In this document: one piece after another, positions 7,849 through 15,647 of the stretch
Numbering within the stretch: the first letter of the stretch is position 1
How the letters are laid out: each line of letters begins with the position of its first letter
Source of the DNA: an uncultured Candidatus Saccharibacteria bacterium
GTDB taxonomy: Bacteria; Patescibacteriota; Saccharimonadia; Saccharimonadales; Saccharimonadaceae
Assembly (NCBI GenBank): GCA_937990725.1
Contig: CALKQS010000011.1
Coordinates: forward strand, 1 to 38,394
Direction: 5' to 3'
DNA: 38,394 nt
Program-made: the position numbers and the translations under genes
Notes under the pieces: generated by a model
Database searches by the model: none
What the model saw: the letters and a program-made list of their open reading frames with translations, nothing else
Told to the model about the DNA's origin: nothing

Positions 7849-9894
7849 ATGACGAAAGGACATGAGGCAACAGGAACAAGCACAGTTAGCCCAGCGCTCC
7901 AAGTAGGCTCGGAGAAATGGGCTGGTATTAAGGGCGCAGTGAATCCTGTGATGGAAGCGATAAAAAACATCCCTGATGCGTACAAGAGAAATGCACGATT
8001 GCAGGAGAAAATCAATGACCACTTGGGTGGCAGCACAACAAAGCGAGAAAAATATGTAGCTCGGCACGTAAACCCCGAAAGAAACAACGCAGCTCGTGAT
8101 AAAGTTATTGAAATCGGCAAGAAGATTGTCACGGCTCTTGGCGTTGGGACAGTTGGTGAGGAGTACTATGCCAAGCACAAGACAACAGAGCGAAAGGTTT
8201 CTCCTGCTCCGCCACCAACAGAAGAAGACTATGCACGGGATAAAGCACAGCGTGAGGCCGAAGCGCAGCAAAATCAAACCCCAACTTCTGAGCAAGAGCA
8301 ACACAGTGAGGATGCAGCCATTGCTCGCCTCCAAACAGAAATCACAGCACTGACTGACGAGAAGGTTCAAGAAATCAACGCAGCCGAGTCGGCGACAGAT
8401 GCGGTGTTTACCAAGGGTATGGCGGATATTGCAGTACAGAGCAGGATTGCGCATGAGGTGATTTTGCCATATTCGGCGGAGGGGATTGCCCGGCTGGAGA
8501 CAATGCGCAGCGATGCACTTGCCACCCTGCAGCAAGCGCTTGATGCGCGCAATCAGGGCGCACAGCCTGCCGCTACTCCAAGCCAAGAACTAACCCCAAG
8601 CGGAGCTCAGGCAGAGCTTGCTCCCACACCAGTCTCGACGAGTGAGCAAGCGCCACAACCAACCGGCTTCGAAGTGCAGGTGAGCGAGCTGACAGACCGC
8701 ACCGCCCAGGAGATTATGGCTAGCGGCTCGACTATGGACGCAATCCGCATGAAGGGCGAGGCGGCAAGCGCAGTGCTAAGTATGACGGCGCACGAGCTGA
8801 TGCAGCCATACCTCTCGCACGAAGATGCAGCGCAGCTCAAAGACACGCGCGACCGGGCACTCGCAGCACTCCAAGCAGCGCTCGACGTGCGGCTGGAGTC
8901 GCCAGACTCTCACCAAGCCACCTCTGTAGCGACAGAGGGCCAGCCTCTCGCAGAAGCAGCACAAGCCCCCGAAGCAACCACGGCAGAGCCAACACACGAG
9001 GAAGTTGATGGCAGTGTTGAGGAGAACCGCACGGCAGCTATTAAAGCGGCTACAGAAGTAGAGGGGAAGAAAAAAGACCGATTGACACATCGGGCACAGA
9101 CTGCTCTGCATATGGCCCGAGAAGCAATACGGGCTGTGCAAGCTTGGTTTAGCCAGAAAGTGCCAGATCAAAAACCAAGGCCCAACCTTCCTCTCAAAGA
9201 CCATTCTTTTGTCGAAGCGTCTAATGGCGAAGCGCATAAGCAACCAGCAGCAGTTGATACCGAGACCCAAGCTGTTCAGCCACACGTGCCATCACACGAG
9301 ACACCAGCGGGGGACACGGAAGAAGATCTCTTTGCGCTTGCACGGGCAGCAGGGGTTCTTAGGGGGAATAGCGACCCTGGTGAACCAGTCGTGACGAGCC
9401 ACGATGAAGCTACTCATCGTGGTGAAGAGGAGCCAGAAGCTAAGCTAGCTGAGGTTATCAATTTCCCAGCTGGTGCAGAGCAGCCTCCCGTTGACGATGA
9501 AGCACCCACCAAAGAACTCGAAACTGTCGACAAGGCAATCGACACGCAAGAGGATGCTCCGCTTTCGCGCGATGAAATGCGCCAGATGCAGCAAATGGCA
9601 AGAAGCAAGATACAGCTTGGTGAGTATGACTTGTGGGTAGAGATGACAAAGGCTGATGCAAATGGCGTAGAGGTAGATATTGATGGGCTCATCAAAAACA
9701 CTCGCACAGCGATACAGCAAAATGTGCAGGGCTGGCTCCAAGAAGAAGGCCGGCAGCACCCAGCAAGTGGCCTGTACCTGAGCACGCTAGAAGCACGAAC
9801 AATGGAAAGTGCGGATAGCGCCCTTGAGTCGATTAAACAGGCGTATCTCAAAACTAAGCAAGCACGAGAGAGTCAGCAGGACAACGTAGCCTAG
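7849..9894 (+). CDS. Large hypothetical helical/disordered protein (681 aa)
   Basis: No catalytic domain recognised. It contains two tandem helical repeats of about 75 residues, at roughly 157-232 and 273-350. They share the pattern L-T-[DE]-x-x-x-Q-E-I followed by A-H-E-[VL]-[IM] and ending DALATLQQALDAR or RALAALQAALDVR. Linkers between them and toward the C-terminus are Glu/Ala/Pro-rich and likely disordered. Another helical segment is at about 570-680. There is no signal peptide or membrane helix. The ATG at 7849 follows an AGGAAAG-type site at long spacing; the strong promoter at 7780 places the transcript start just upstream and excludes earlier starts. It may act as a scaffold; function unknown. 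Confidence 0.7.
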   Translation: MTKGHEATGTSTVSPALQVGSEKWAGIKGAVNPVMEAIKNIPDAYKRNARLQEKINDHLGGSTTKREKYVARHVNPERNNAARDKVIEIGKKIVTALGVGTVGEEYYAKHKTTERKVSPAPPPTEEDYARDKAQREAEAQQNQTPTSEQEQHSEDAAIARLQTEITALTDEKVQEINAAESATDAVFTKGMADIAVQSRIAHEVILPYSAEGIARLETMRSDALATLQQALDARNQGAQPAATPSQELTPSGAQAELAPTPVSTSEQAPQPTGFEVQVSELTDRTAQEIMASGSTMDAIRMKGEAASAVLSMTAHELMQPYLSHEDAAQLKDTRDRALAALQAALDVRLESPDSHQATSVATEGQPLAEAAQAPEATTAEPTHEEVDGSVEENRTAAIKAATEVEGKKKDRLTHRAQTALHMAREAIRAVQAWFSQKVPDQKPRPNLPLKDHSFVEASNGEAHKQPAAVDTETQAVQPHVPSHETPAGDTEEDLFALARAAGVLRGNSDPGEPVVTSHDEATHRGEEEPEAKLAEVINFPAGAEQPPVDDEAPTKELETVDKAIDTQEDAPLSRDEMRQMQQMARSKIQLGEYDLWVEMTKADANGVEVDIDGLIKNTRTAIQQNVQGWLQEEGRQHPASGLYLSTLEARTMESADSALESIKQAYLKTKQARESQQDNVA

Positions 9895-9904
9895 TAGTGG
9901 AATC

Positions 9905-10246
9905 ATGAGTGCAGCACCCCTCCCAATAGATGACGACAACCCTTTCTCATCTCTCATCACCCAACACGACCTCGATCGCCTTGGGATTACAACGCGCGAC
10001 TCGGCAGCGCTGCTGCAGGAGGTGAATAACACGCTCTATGAGCGGGTGGGGCTGGAGGTCATTGGCCGCTTGTCGGATAATGACCTCGATGAGCTAGTGC
10101 GCCGCCAGGAGACGGACGATAGCGCAGCGCTATTTGCCTGGCTGTCGCAGCGGGTTGCGCACCTCGACGAGATCCTGAGCGACGAGCGCACCCTCATCCT
10201 TGGCGACCTAGCCAAGAAGGCTGATGAGCTGAGCGATGCAGCGTGA
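9905..10246 (+). CDS. DUF5663-like small protein (113 aa)
   Basis: All-helical domain of the type written LGI...LLQEVNNTLYERVGLEVIGRLSDNDLDEL, with an acidic tail. The same pattern (hydrophobic helix, xxRV, LS-x-x-x-L-x-E) occurs in the gene at 10596, so the two are probably paralogues. The assignment to DUF5663, common in CPR genomes, is from memory. It starts 10 bp after the previous stop and is likely cotranscribed with it. There is no strong ribosome-binding site (GTGGAATC before ATG). Confidence 0.7.
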   Translation: MSAAPLPIDDDNPFSSLITQHDLDRLGITTRDSAALLQEVNNTLYERVGLEVIGRLSDNDLDELVRRQETDDSAALFAWLSQRVAHLDEILSDERTLILGDLAKKADELSDAA

Positions 10247-10490
10247 GTTCTGTAGTCGCATTGGTGCGAATGTGCTGATTGACGACCACGCAAAGCACCT
10301 CAATACCATTCTCGCGATGAGTGACGAATACCCAGCCCCTGCGATGCGCCGCATTGTGCATACCATTCTCTTTGGTGAGTACCCGTGGCAGCCATGCCCA
10401 GACAAGCGTGATAGCCGTATCATCGGCTGCTCCATCTGGCCGGCTATTGAGCGCACGATAGCGCAAATCGCCCAGGACGAGGAGGTGTAA
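10236..10490 (+). pseudogene. C-terminal remnant of a HAD-superfamily hydrolase (84 aa ORF)
   Basis: The sequence CSRIGANVLIDDHAKHLNTI followed by ILFGEYPWQP matches the last third of HAD-family 5'-nucleotidase-like hydrolases: the motif III/IV region with its DD, then an ILFG-YPWN strand. The N-terminal DxD nucleophile half is missing. The upstream DNA encodes a different, intact protein in another frame, so nothing is left to fuse by a frameshift. The ATG overlaps the previous gene by 11 nt, so it could still be translated by coupling. Either a decayed gene or a domesticated fragment. Confidence 0.5.
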
Positions 10491-10542
10491 CAGAGGTAGA
10501 CAACACTACTAAGGGAAATTACACCACATTTTGCCATTTTTA

Positions 10543-10572
10543 TTGTATGAGAGGTGGATTGTTTGGTATACT
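10543..10572 (+). promoter_or_regulatory. Promoter of the second DUF5663-like gene
   Basis: TTGTAT (10543-10548), 18-nt spacer, TATACT (10567-10572). AGGAGG follows at 10579-10584. Confidence 0.6.
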
Positions 10573-10595
10573 AGAGGCAGGAGGAATTGAAAAAC

Positions 10596-11138
10596 ATGTT
10601 TCAATTAGACGATGCTTTTTTGCAAAAAATCGGTATAGCAGACTGGCCACCAGAGGCGCGGCAGCGCTTTGTCGACAACTTTCGCCAGGTGCTGGAGCTG
10701 CGTGTTGGCACGGTGCTGAGCGATGGCTTGAGCGAGGTGCAGCTCAATGAATTTGAGTCGTTTATGAACCAAGACGCTGCGGTTATTACAGCGTGGATCG
10801 ACGAGCACGAGCCCGACTACGAAGAGGACGAGATATACCAGAGCCAGCGCAAAGCCTATGAGAAGGCAGCAGAGCAGCGTGGCGTGGAGGTAGACCAGCT
10901 GGCACTCTTTGCGGACTATGCGCAGCTCAAGTGGCTGACCCACAACCGCCCAGACTACACGACCGTCGTGCGCGAGACCTTTGAAGGCCTCGTGGATCTC
11001 GCCAAGGCAGACCCGCAGAAGTTTCTTACCCAAGAGGGCTTGGCTAGCATCTTCCAGAGCAGCGATGCAGCAGATGGTGATGCACCAGACGAGCTTGAGG
11101 GTGGCCACCCCGACCCTGATGTAGCGCTTGCTGCGTAG
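10596..11138 (+). CDS. DUF5663-like protein with DVALAA C-terminus (180 aa)
   Basis: The N-terminal 55 residues repeat the helical domain of the gene at 9905 (LQKIGIADWP...LELRVGTVLSDGLSEVQLNEFESF). A second half of acidic helices spans about 60-150, followed by an Asp/Glu-rich tail. The protein ends DPDVALAA, the same last six residues as the KGG protein at 2601, and its final ALAA matches the E. coli ssrA tag end. ATG 10596 is chosen over TTG 10587 because AGGAGG sits 11 nt before the ATG but only 2 nt before the TTG. It has its own promoter and terminator. Function unknown. Confidence 0.75.
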   Translation: MFQLDDAFLQKIGIADWPPEARQRFVDNFRQVLELRVGTVLSDGLSEVQLNEFESFMNQDAAVITAWIDEHEPDYEEDEIYQSQRKAYEKAAEQRGVEVDQLALFADYAQLKWLTHNRPDYTTVVRETFEGLVDLAKADPQKFLTQEGLASIFQSSDAADGDAPDELEGGHPDPDVALAA

Positions 11139-11166
11139 TGATGGTGACGAAGTAAAAACACGTATG

Positions 11167-11190
11167 ACCCCTGTGAGTGCAGGGGTTATA
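11167..11190 (+). terminator. Rho-independent terminator
   Basis: Stem ACCCCTG/CAGGGGT followed by a T-rich tail, ending the gene at 10596. Confidence 0.75.
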
Positions 11191-11439
11191 TTATGCAGAA
11201 TCTGAATTATGAAACCTTGACCTTTTTCTCACGCTTACCCTCCCAACTCCCTCCTCCGGAACACTATAAGGGTCGACATTCGCTGGATGTCGACCTCTTG
11301 CGTTGGGCTGAAAACCGGTCATTACGACCGGTTTTCACACTCCATCGGATGAAGTGGTGGGGAGGGTGAGCTAACGCAAAGAGAGTATAAGACCTTGAGA
11401 GCTGAAAGCTTGGTGATTCAAGACTACTATCTACACCAT
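11191..11439. other. Convergent intergenic region with two further hairpins
   Basis: No gene seen. Two perfect hairpins: GGTCGACAT/ATGTCGACC (11271-11295) and AAAACCGGTC/GACCGGTTTT (11311-11335). The second has T runs on both strands and is the likely terminator of minus-strand fmt. The first shares its GGTCGAC stem with the terminator at 2181. Confidence 0.6.
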
Positions 11440-12327
11440 TCACACCCGATACCCGCGCAAAAATGCTGCGGCGCTGAGTTCTTTGCCGCTGGGGGCGATG
11501 AGCTGGTCGATGACGAGATAGGTGCCATCGCTGCAGCGTGGATCGAGCGCGGTAGTGGGCACTGGCGCGGTGTGTGCCTGAGTGATGATATACTGCCGCG
11601 CGCCCAGCTGGAGGCGAGCCCGTGGGTAGTGATGGTAGGCACGTACCATTGCTTCGGCTGCTGCAGCGGTGTGCTGGGTGGGGTCGATGATGCCGCTGGC
11701 TTTGGTGAGGAGCTGGCAGTAGCTCGCAGCCGACTCATCTTGCGGTGTGGGCTGGAGGCTACCACTCACGATGCGGGGCAGGAGCTGCACCAGTGCCTCG
11801 CTGCCAAGCTGGCCTAGTGTGCTGTAGAGCTCGAGCTGCTGCTCGTCGCCACGCAGGGGGTGGGTGAGCTGCGCATAGACCGGCCCGGCGTCCATGGCAG
11901 CGCTGAGCTGCATGATGCTGACGCCAGTGGTGGTGTCGCGATTGGCAATGGCGCTCTCGATCGGTGAAGGGCCGCGATAGCGTGGTAGAAGCGATGGGTG
12001 GAGATTGATAATCCCTGGAGAGAAGCAGTCGATTACTACTTGGGGGATAATCTTGCCAAAGCTCACCAGTACGCCAACAGGCTGGCCGAGCGCTTGGATA
12101 TCGGGGATAACATCGCGCAGTTTGGTGGGCTGCAACACTGGAATGTCGTGTGTCAGAGCAAGCTGCTTGACTGCTGGCTGGCAGAGCTGCTTGCCGCGCC
12201 CCCGTCGGCTGTCTGGCTTAGTGATAACCAGTCGAACAGGGAAGCTATGTTCCAGCAGCTGAGTGAGGCTGATGGCGCTGAAGTCTTCAGTCCCAAAGAA
12301 TACGATTGGTCTTGATATGCTCGTCAT
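11440..12327 (-). CDS. fmt: Methionyl-tRNA formyltransferase
   Basis: Transfers formyl from 10-formyl-THF to Met-tRNA. The catalytic triad is in place: N108, H110 (NLH) and D146 (MDAG). The formyl-THF signature SLLPRYRG sits at 112-119, followed by a C-terminal OB-type tRNA-binding domain. 295 aa, slightly short. ATG 12327 is chosen because the protein must begin just before the first beta strand (PIVFFGT). It overlaps the end of def by 41 nt. def is upstream in the same transcript, so formylation and deformylation genes are coupled. Confidence 0.95.
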   Translation of the reverse strand: MTSISRPIVFFGTEDFSAISLTQLLEHSFPVRLVITKPDSRRGRGKQLCQPAVKQLALTHDIPVLQPTKLRDVIPDIQALGQPVGVLVSFGKIIPQVVIDCFSPGIINLHPSLLPRYRGPSPIESAIANRDTTTGVSIMQLSAAMDAGPVYAQLTHPLRGDEQQLELYSTLGQLGSEALVQLLPRIVSGSLQPTPQDESAASYCQLLTKASGIIDPTQHTAAAAEAMVRAYHHYPRARLQLGARQYIITQAHTAPVPTTALDPRCSDGTYLVIDQLIAPSGKELSAAAFLRGYRV

Positions 12328-12865
12328 AATCAACTGGTTGGAGCTCGCCCTTCTCATCGAGCTGATAAAATGCGCTGGTATCATCGCGAATGCGATCGAT
12401 AAACACAATGCCATTGCAGTGGTCAATCTCGTGTTGCAGCACTCGCGCTAAGAAGCCGTCGGCCTTGAGGCGGATGGTGTTGCCATTGATATCGAGCGCC
12501 TTGACCCGGACGCGGCTGTAGCGTGGCACCTTGCCATAAATCCGGCCCGACACGCTCAGGCACCCCTCATAATCACTCACCAGCTGGCCTTCGTATTTAA
12601 CGATCTCTGGGTTAATAAGGGGGATGAAGCTGCGGTTGTCTTTGTCGTCGAAGTCTTCGCGTACAATAACGACTCGCTCTAGCCGATCGATCTGCACTGC
12701 CGCCAGTGCTGCGCTGATCTCGTGTGGGCGGGAATTCTCCCAGTCGATGCTGGCGCTGGTCATGTCGGCCACCAGCTGGCGTGTCTCGTCGGTAATAACA
12801 TGCACCCGCTGCGACTTCTGGCGCAAGTGCGAGTTGGGTAGGGTAATAATGGCGTCTTTTTTCAT
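12287..12865 (-). CDS. def: Peptide deformylase
   Basis: Removes formyl from nascent proteins. Motif 2 EGCLS (100-104) and motif 3 QHEIDH (144-149) supply the metal ligands Cys and two His, plus the catalytic Glu. Motif 1 is degenerate: SAALAAVQ where GxGLAAxQ is usual, so both glycines are replaced, while the Gln is kept. 192 aa. The gene is leaderless: a perfect TATAAT on the minus strand (12873-12878) ends 7 nt before ATG. The operon continues into fmt with a 41-nt overlap. Confidence 0.95.
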   Translation of the reverse strand: MKKDAIITLPNSHLRQKSQRVHVITDETRQLVADMTSASIDWENSRPHEISAALAAVQIDRLERVVIVREDFDDKDNRSFIPLINPEIVKYEGQLVSDYEGCLSVSGRIYGKVPRYSRVRVKALDINGNTIRLKADGFLARVLQHEIDHCNGIVFIDRIRDDTSAFYQLDEKGELQPVDYDEHIKTNRILWD

Positions 12866-12872
12866 TAGCTTT

Positions 12873-12878
12873 ATTATA
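12873..12878 (-). promoter_or_regulatory. -10 box of def (leaderless)
   Basis: TATAAT on the minus strand, with AAAGCTA between it and the ATG, so transcription should start at or next to the start codon. No convincing -35. Confidence 0.75.
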
Positions 12879-12940
12879 GCAGATGGTGGATGGGGTGGGC
12901 GAGTGGGGGCATGGTGAGAAATACTAAAACCTCACGAACA

Positions 12941-13056
12941 CTCCTGCAATAACTCACCGCACCGAAAATGTTCCGGCCAGATAGCAGAGAGAGCTTGTCC
13001 GCTGGCCTTATCGCTGGCCTCCAGATATTTTCTTGTTCGGTGAGTTATTACAGGAG
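12941..13056 (-). repeat. Interspersed structured repeat, copy B
   Basis: On the minus strand the core runs from CAAGAAAATATCTGGAGG to GGCCGGAACATTTTCGG. The outer arms are CTCCTGCAATAACTCACCG (12941-12959) and its near-perfect inverted partner (13038-13056; one mismatch in 19). Inner helices are GAAAAT/ATTTTC and GGCCAG/CTGGCC. The copy lies between priA and def, on the same strand as priA and just after its stop. Confidence 0.9.
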
Positions 13057-13112
13057 CTCGGAATGATGCATGGTTGCGAAATTTGATGGTAGATAATTGT
13101 GGTCAGATCTAT

Positions 13113-15053
13113 CTACAGCAAAGACTGCGGGTCGATATCTACCTGCCAATGCTTGGCCGGCACGCTGGCAATGACGGCGAGGAGGTCGCGGCGCTGGGCG
13201 GCTTTGATGATGAGCTGCCAGCGGTAGGTGTCGCGCAGCCGCTCGTGAAAGGCGGGCGTGGGGCCAAGAATGCTGACCGCGGGGTGGTGCCGGCGAATCT
13301 GCCGAGCGAATGCTTGGCTATTGCGAATGGCGGCCGCCTCCGTCTTGTACACACACGTGAGCTTAAGCAGGTGGACGAAGGGTGGGAACTGCCCACGGCG
13401 GCGCTCGGCCAAGGCTTGGTGATAAAACGCGGTATAATCCTGGGCGAGGCCAGCCTGAATCACTGGGTGCTGGGGCTGATATGCTTGTACGACCACTGTA
13501 GTGGCATGAGCAGAGCGCCCCACGCGCCCCACTACTTGAGCAAGCAGCTCGAAGATGCGCTCGTTGGTGGTGTAATCGGGCAAGGCCAGGCCAGCGTCGG
13601 CTTGCACGACCCCAACGGTGCGTAGCTGCGGCAGGTCGAGCCCCTTAGCCACCACCTGCGTGCCAATGATAATATTGGCTGTGCCATCATAGAGGGCTTG
13701 ATATTGCTGCTCGAGGCTGCTTGTGTTACTGCTGTCGCCATCAAAGCGAACAATACGCGCCTGGGGCCAGCGCGCTGCCACCTCTGCCTCGATGAGTTTC
13801 GTTCCAATCCCGCGGTGGACGATATCAGTGCTATGGCAGGTGGGGCACATCGTTGGCACTGTGGTGTGGTAGCCACAGATATGACACTGCAGCTGGTGAC
13901 GGTCGGCGTGGAGGGTGAGGGGAACAAAGCAGTGTGGGCACTCGGCTGCCCAGCCGCAGTTGGTGCAGAGCGATACATTGGCGCTGCCACGGCGGTTATG
14001 AAAAAGCAGGATCTGCTGATCCGCCGCAAGTGTGGTATCAATGGCGGCGATAAGCTGATTCGACAAAAAGCGATGCTGGGTGAGGTTGCTCCGCTGGGTG
14101 AGGTCGACCAGCTCAATGGTGGGAGCGGTAGCCTCGGGCCGAGCTTTGCTCGGTAGAGTGGCGATCGGCCGCTTAGCTTTTTGCGCCAGATAATACTCGC
14201 TAACCAATGGCGTGGCCGACCCTTGCACGACCGTAGCGCCATGCTGCTGAGCCAGTACACTCGCGGCCCGTAGCGCCGAGTAGCGGGGGGACTTATCTTG
14301 CTTGTAGCTGGCCTCGTGGGCCTCGTCGATGATGATATACCCCAGCTGCCGCAGCGGTAAGAAGAGGGCAGAGCGTGGGCCAATTGCCACCCGAGGCTGC
14401 GTACTCGTCAGGGCAGCTAGCCAGGCGCGGTGGCGCTCGGCCTCTGTCTGGCGCGAATGGGTGAGGATGATATCGGCAAAGTGTTGCCGAAACTCCGCCA
14501 CCAACTGGGGTGTGAGGGCGATCTCTGGCACGAGGACAATCACCGACTGACCCGCCGCCATGGCCTGGCGCGCAAGCTCGATATACACTGCTGTTTTGCC
14601 ACTACCTGTCACACCGTGAAGCAGTACTGTGCCAGGGCTGGCTTGGCGAATAGTGTGAACGGCCTCTTCTTGCTGTAGATTGAGTGAGAAGGTGGGCGTG
14701 TGGCGCTGTGGTGGTGGGCTGGCAGGGCGGCGCGGCGTGCGGCGCTGCTTGGCGATGCCAGCTGGTAGCACTGTCTGTAGCACGGTGGCGAGGTGCGTGG
14801 CATAATAATCGCTCAGCCATTGGCTCGTCGCTAATAGGGGAGCAGGCAGCGGTGGCAGTGGCACGATGGCATCAAGCGGCTTGGTAGTGTACGTCGGCTT
14901 TCTGGAGCGCATCATGATGATGCCCACCACCTGCTGTGCACCAACGCTCACCTGCACCACCTGGCCCAGCGGTAATGCTTCTGGCCAGTGATAGGTAAAG
15001 CTCTTGCTGGTAGCGCGGATAATCTTGAGTGGCGCAACTTCGTAATAGTGCAT
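13113..15053 (-). CDS. priA: Primosomal replication restart helicase PriA
   Basis: 3'-5' helicase that reloads the replisome at stalled forks. The N-terminal 3'-DNA-binding domain is about residues 1-105. Walker A GVTGSGKT is at about 147-154 and DEAH at about 240. A zinc-binding module with paired CxxC motifs (CTNCG, CPHC, CHICG, CPTC) is inserted between the helicase lobes, as is typical. About 646 aa. ATG 15053 is chosen: TATAAT on the minus strand (15061-15066) ends 7 nt upstream, so the message is leaderless and an upstream in-frame start would lie before the transcript start. Repeat copy B follows the stop; no ordinary terminator seen. Confidence 0.95.
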   Translation of the reverse strand: MHYYEVAPLKIIRATSKSFTYHWPEALPLGQVVQVSVGAQQVVGIIMMRSRKPTYTTKPLDAIVPLPPLPAPLLATSQWLSDYYATHLATVLQTVLPAGIAKQRRTPRRPASPPPQRHTPTFSLNLQQEEAVHTIRQASPGTVLLHGVTGSGKTAVYIELARQAMAAGQSVIVLVPEIALTPQLVAEFRQHFADIILTHSRQTEAERHRAWLAALTSTQPRVAIGPRSALFLPLRQLGYIIIDEAHEASYKQDKSPRYSALRAASVLAQQHGATVVQGSATPLVSEYYLAQKAKRPIATLPSKARPEATAPTIELVDLTQRSNLTQHRFLSNQLIAAIDTTLAADQQILLFHNRRGSANVSLCTNCGWAAECPHCFVPLTLHADRHQLQCHICGYHTTVPTMCPTCHSTDIVHRGIGTKLIEAEVAARWPQARIVRFDGDSSNTSSLEQQYQALYDGTANIIIGTQVVAKGLDLPQLRTVGVVQADAGLALPDYTTNERIFELLAQVVGRVGRSAHATTVVVQAYQPQHPVIQAGLAQDYTAFYHQALAERRRGQFPPFVHLLKLTCVYKTEAAAIRNSQAFARQIRRHHPAVSILGPTPAFHERLRDTYRWQLIIKAAQRRDLLAVIASVPAKHWQVDIDPQSLL

Positions 15054-15060
15054 AGGATTT

Positions 15061-15066
15061 ATTATA
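15061..15066 (-). promoter_or_regulatory. -10 box of priA (leaderless)
   Basis: TATAAT on the minus strand, then AAATCCT, then ATG. Confidence 0.75.
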
Positions 15067-15344
15067 CCCGACAGCACGCGAGAGTGCAGAGGGGCTCGTC
15101 TCTCCGTCGCTACTTCATCTGGGCAATGTGCAAAACGTGCACATCAATCTTGCTCGCTTCGCCCAAAGCTGGTATGATAAAAAGCAGACACGTGTGTCGT
15201 GTGGATGGTTGATGAGTCGCAGTTGCGAGAGACGAAACGCACAATCAATTGGTGGGTGGTCTTGCCAAATTACCATCAAAAAGTGTAGAATAAAAAGCAA
15301 CAGTTGAGTAGAGGTAACGGAAGCGAGAATTCGCTAAGGGAAGC
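15067..15344 (+). promoter_or_regulatory. Promoter region of the winged-helix regulator-recJ operon
   Basis: Two candidate promoters: TTGCTC (15150-15155)-17-TATGAT (15173-15178), and TTGCCA (15262-15267)-18-TAGAAT (15286-15291). A palindrome TGTGCAaaacgTGCACA (15127-15143) just upstream of the first -35 could be an operator. If the first promoter is used, the leader exceeds 150 nt. Confidence 0.55.
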
Positions 15345-15647
15345 ATGTTAGAAACGTTTATTACATCACGGGTGCGGCGCAAAATCATTGTGGTCTATGC
15401 TAAGTATCCGGAGTTCCACACCCATGTCCGCGGCTTGGCGAAGTTGATCAAAGAAGACCCGGGCAATATCCAGCGCGAGCTTAAGAATCTCGAGAAAGCT
15501 GGTTTTTTGATGGCCGAAAAACAGGGTAATACCAAAATGTATTATACGAACAAACAATATATCTTCTTCAAAGAATTGCAGAGCATGGTGATCAAATCCT
15601 CGCAGCAGCAAAAGGGTCAACAAGCGGCGGATACTGTGCAGCTCTGA
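15345..15647 (+). CDS. Winged-helix transcriptional regulator (100 aa)
   Basis: Single winged helix-turn-helix domain of the ArsR/MarR type. The helix pattern is VRGLAKLIKEDPGNIQRELKNLEKAGFL (about 28-55), followed by a wing with KQGNTKMYYTN. There is no sensor domain or metal-binding cysteines. An AAGGGAAG precedes ATG. Its stop shares the TGATG sequence with the recJ start (1-nt overlap), so translation of the two is coupled. It may control its own operon, possibly through the palindrome at 15127, but no target is proven. Confidence 0.85.
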   Translation: MLETFITSRVRRKIIVVYAKYPEFHTHVRGLAKLIKEDPGNIQRELKNLEKAGFLMAEKQGNTKMYYTNKQYIFFKELQSMVIKSSQQQKGQQAADTVQL

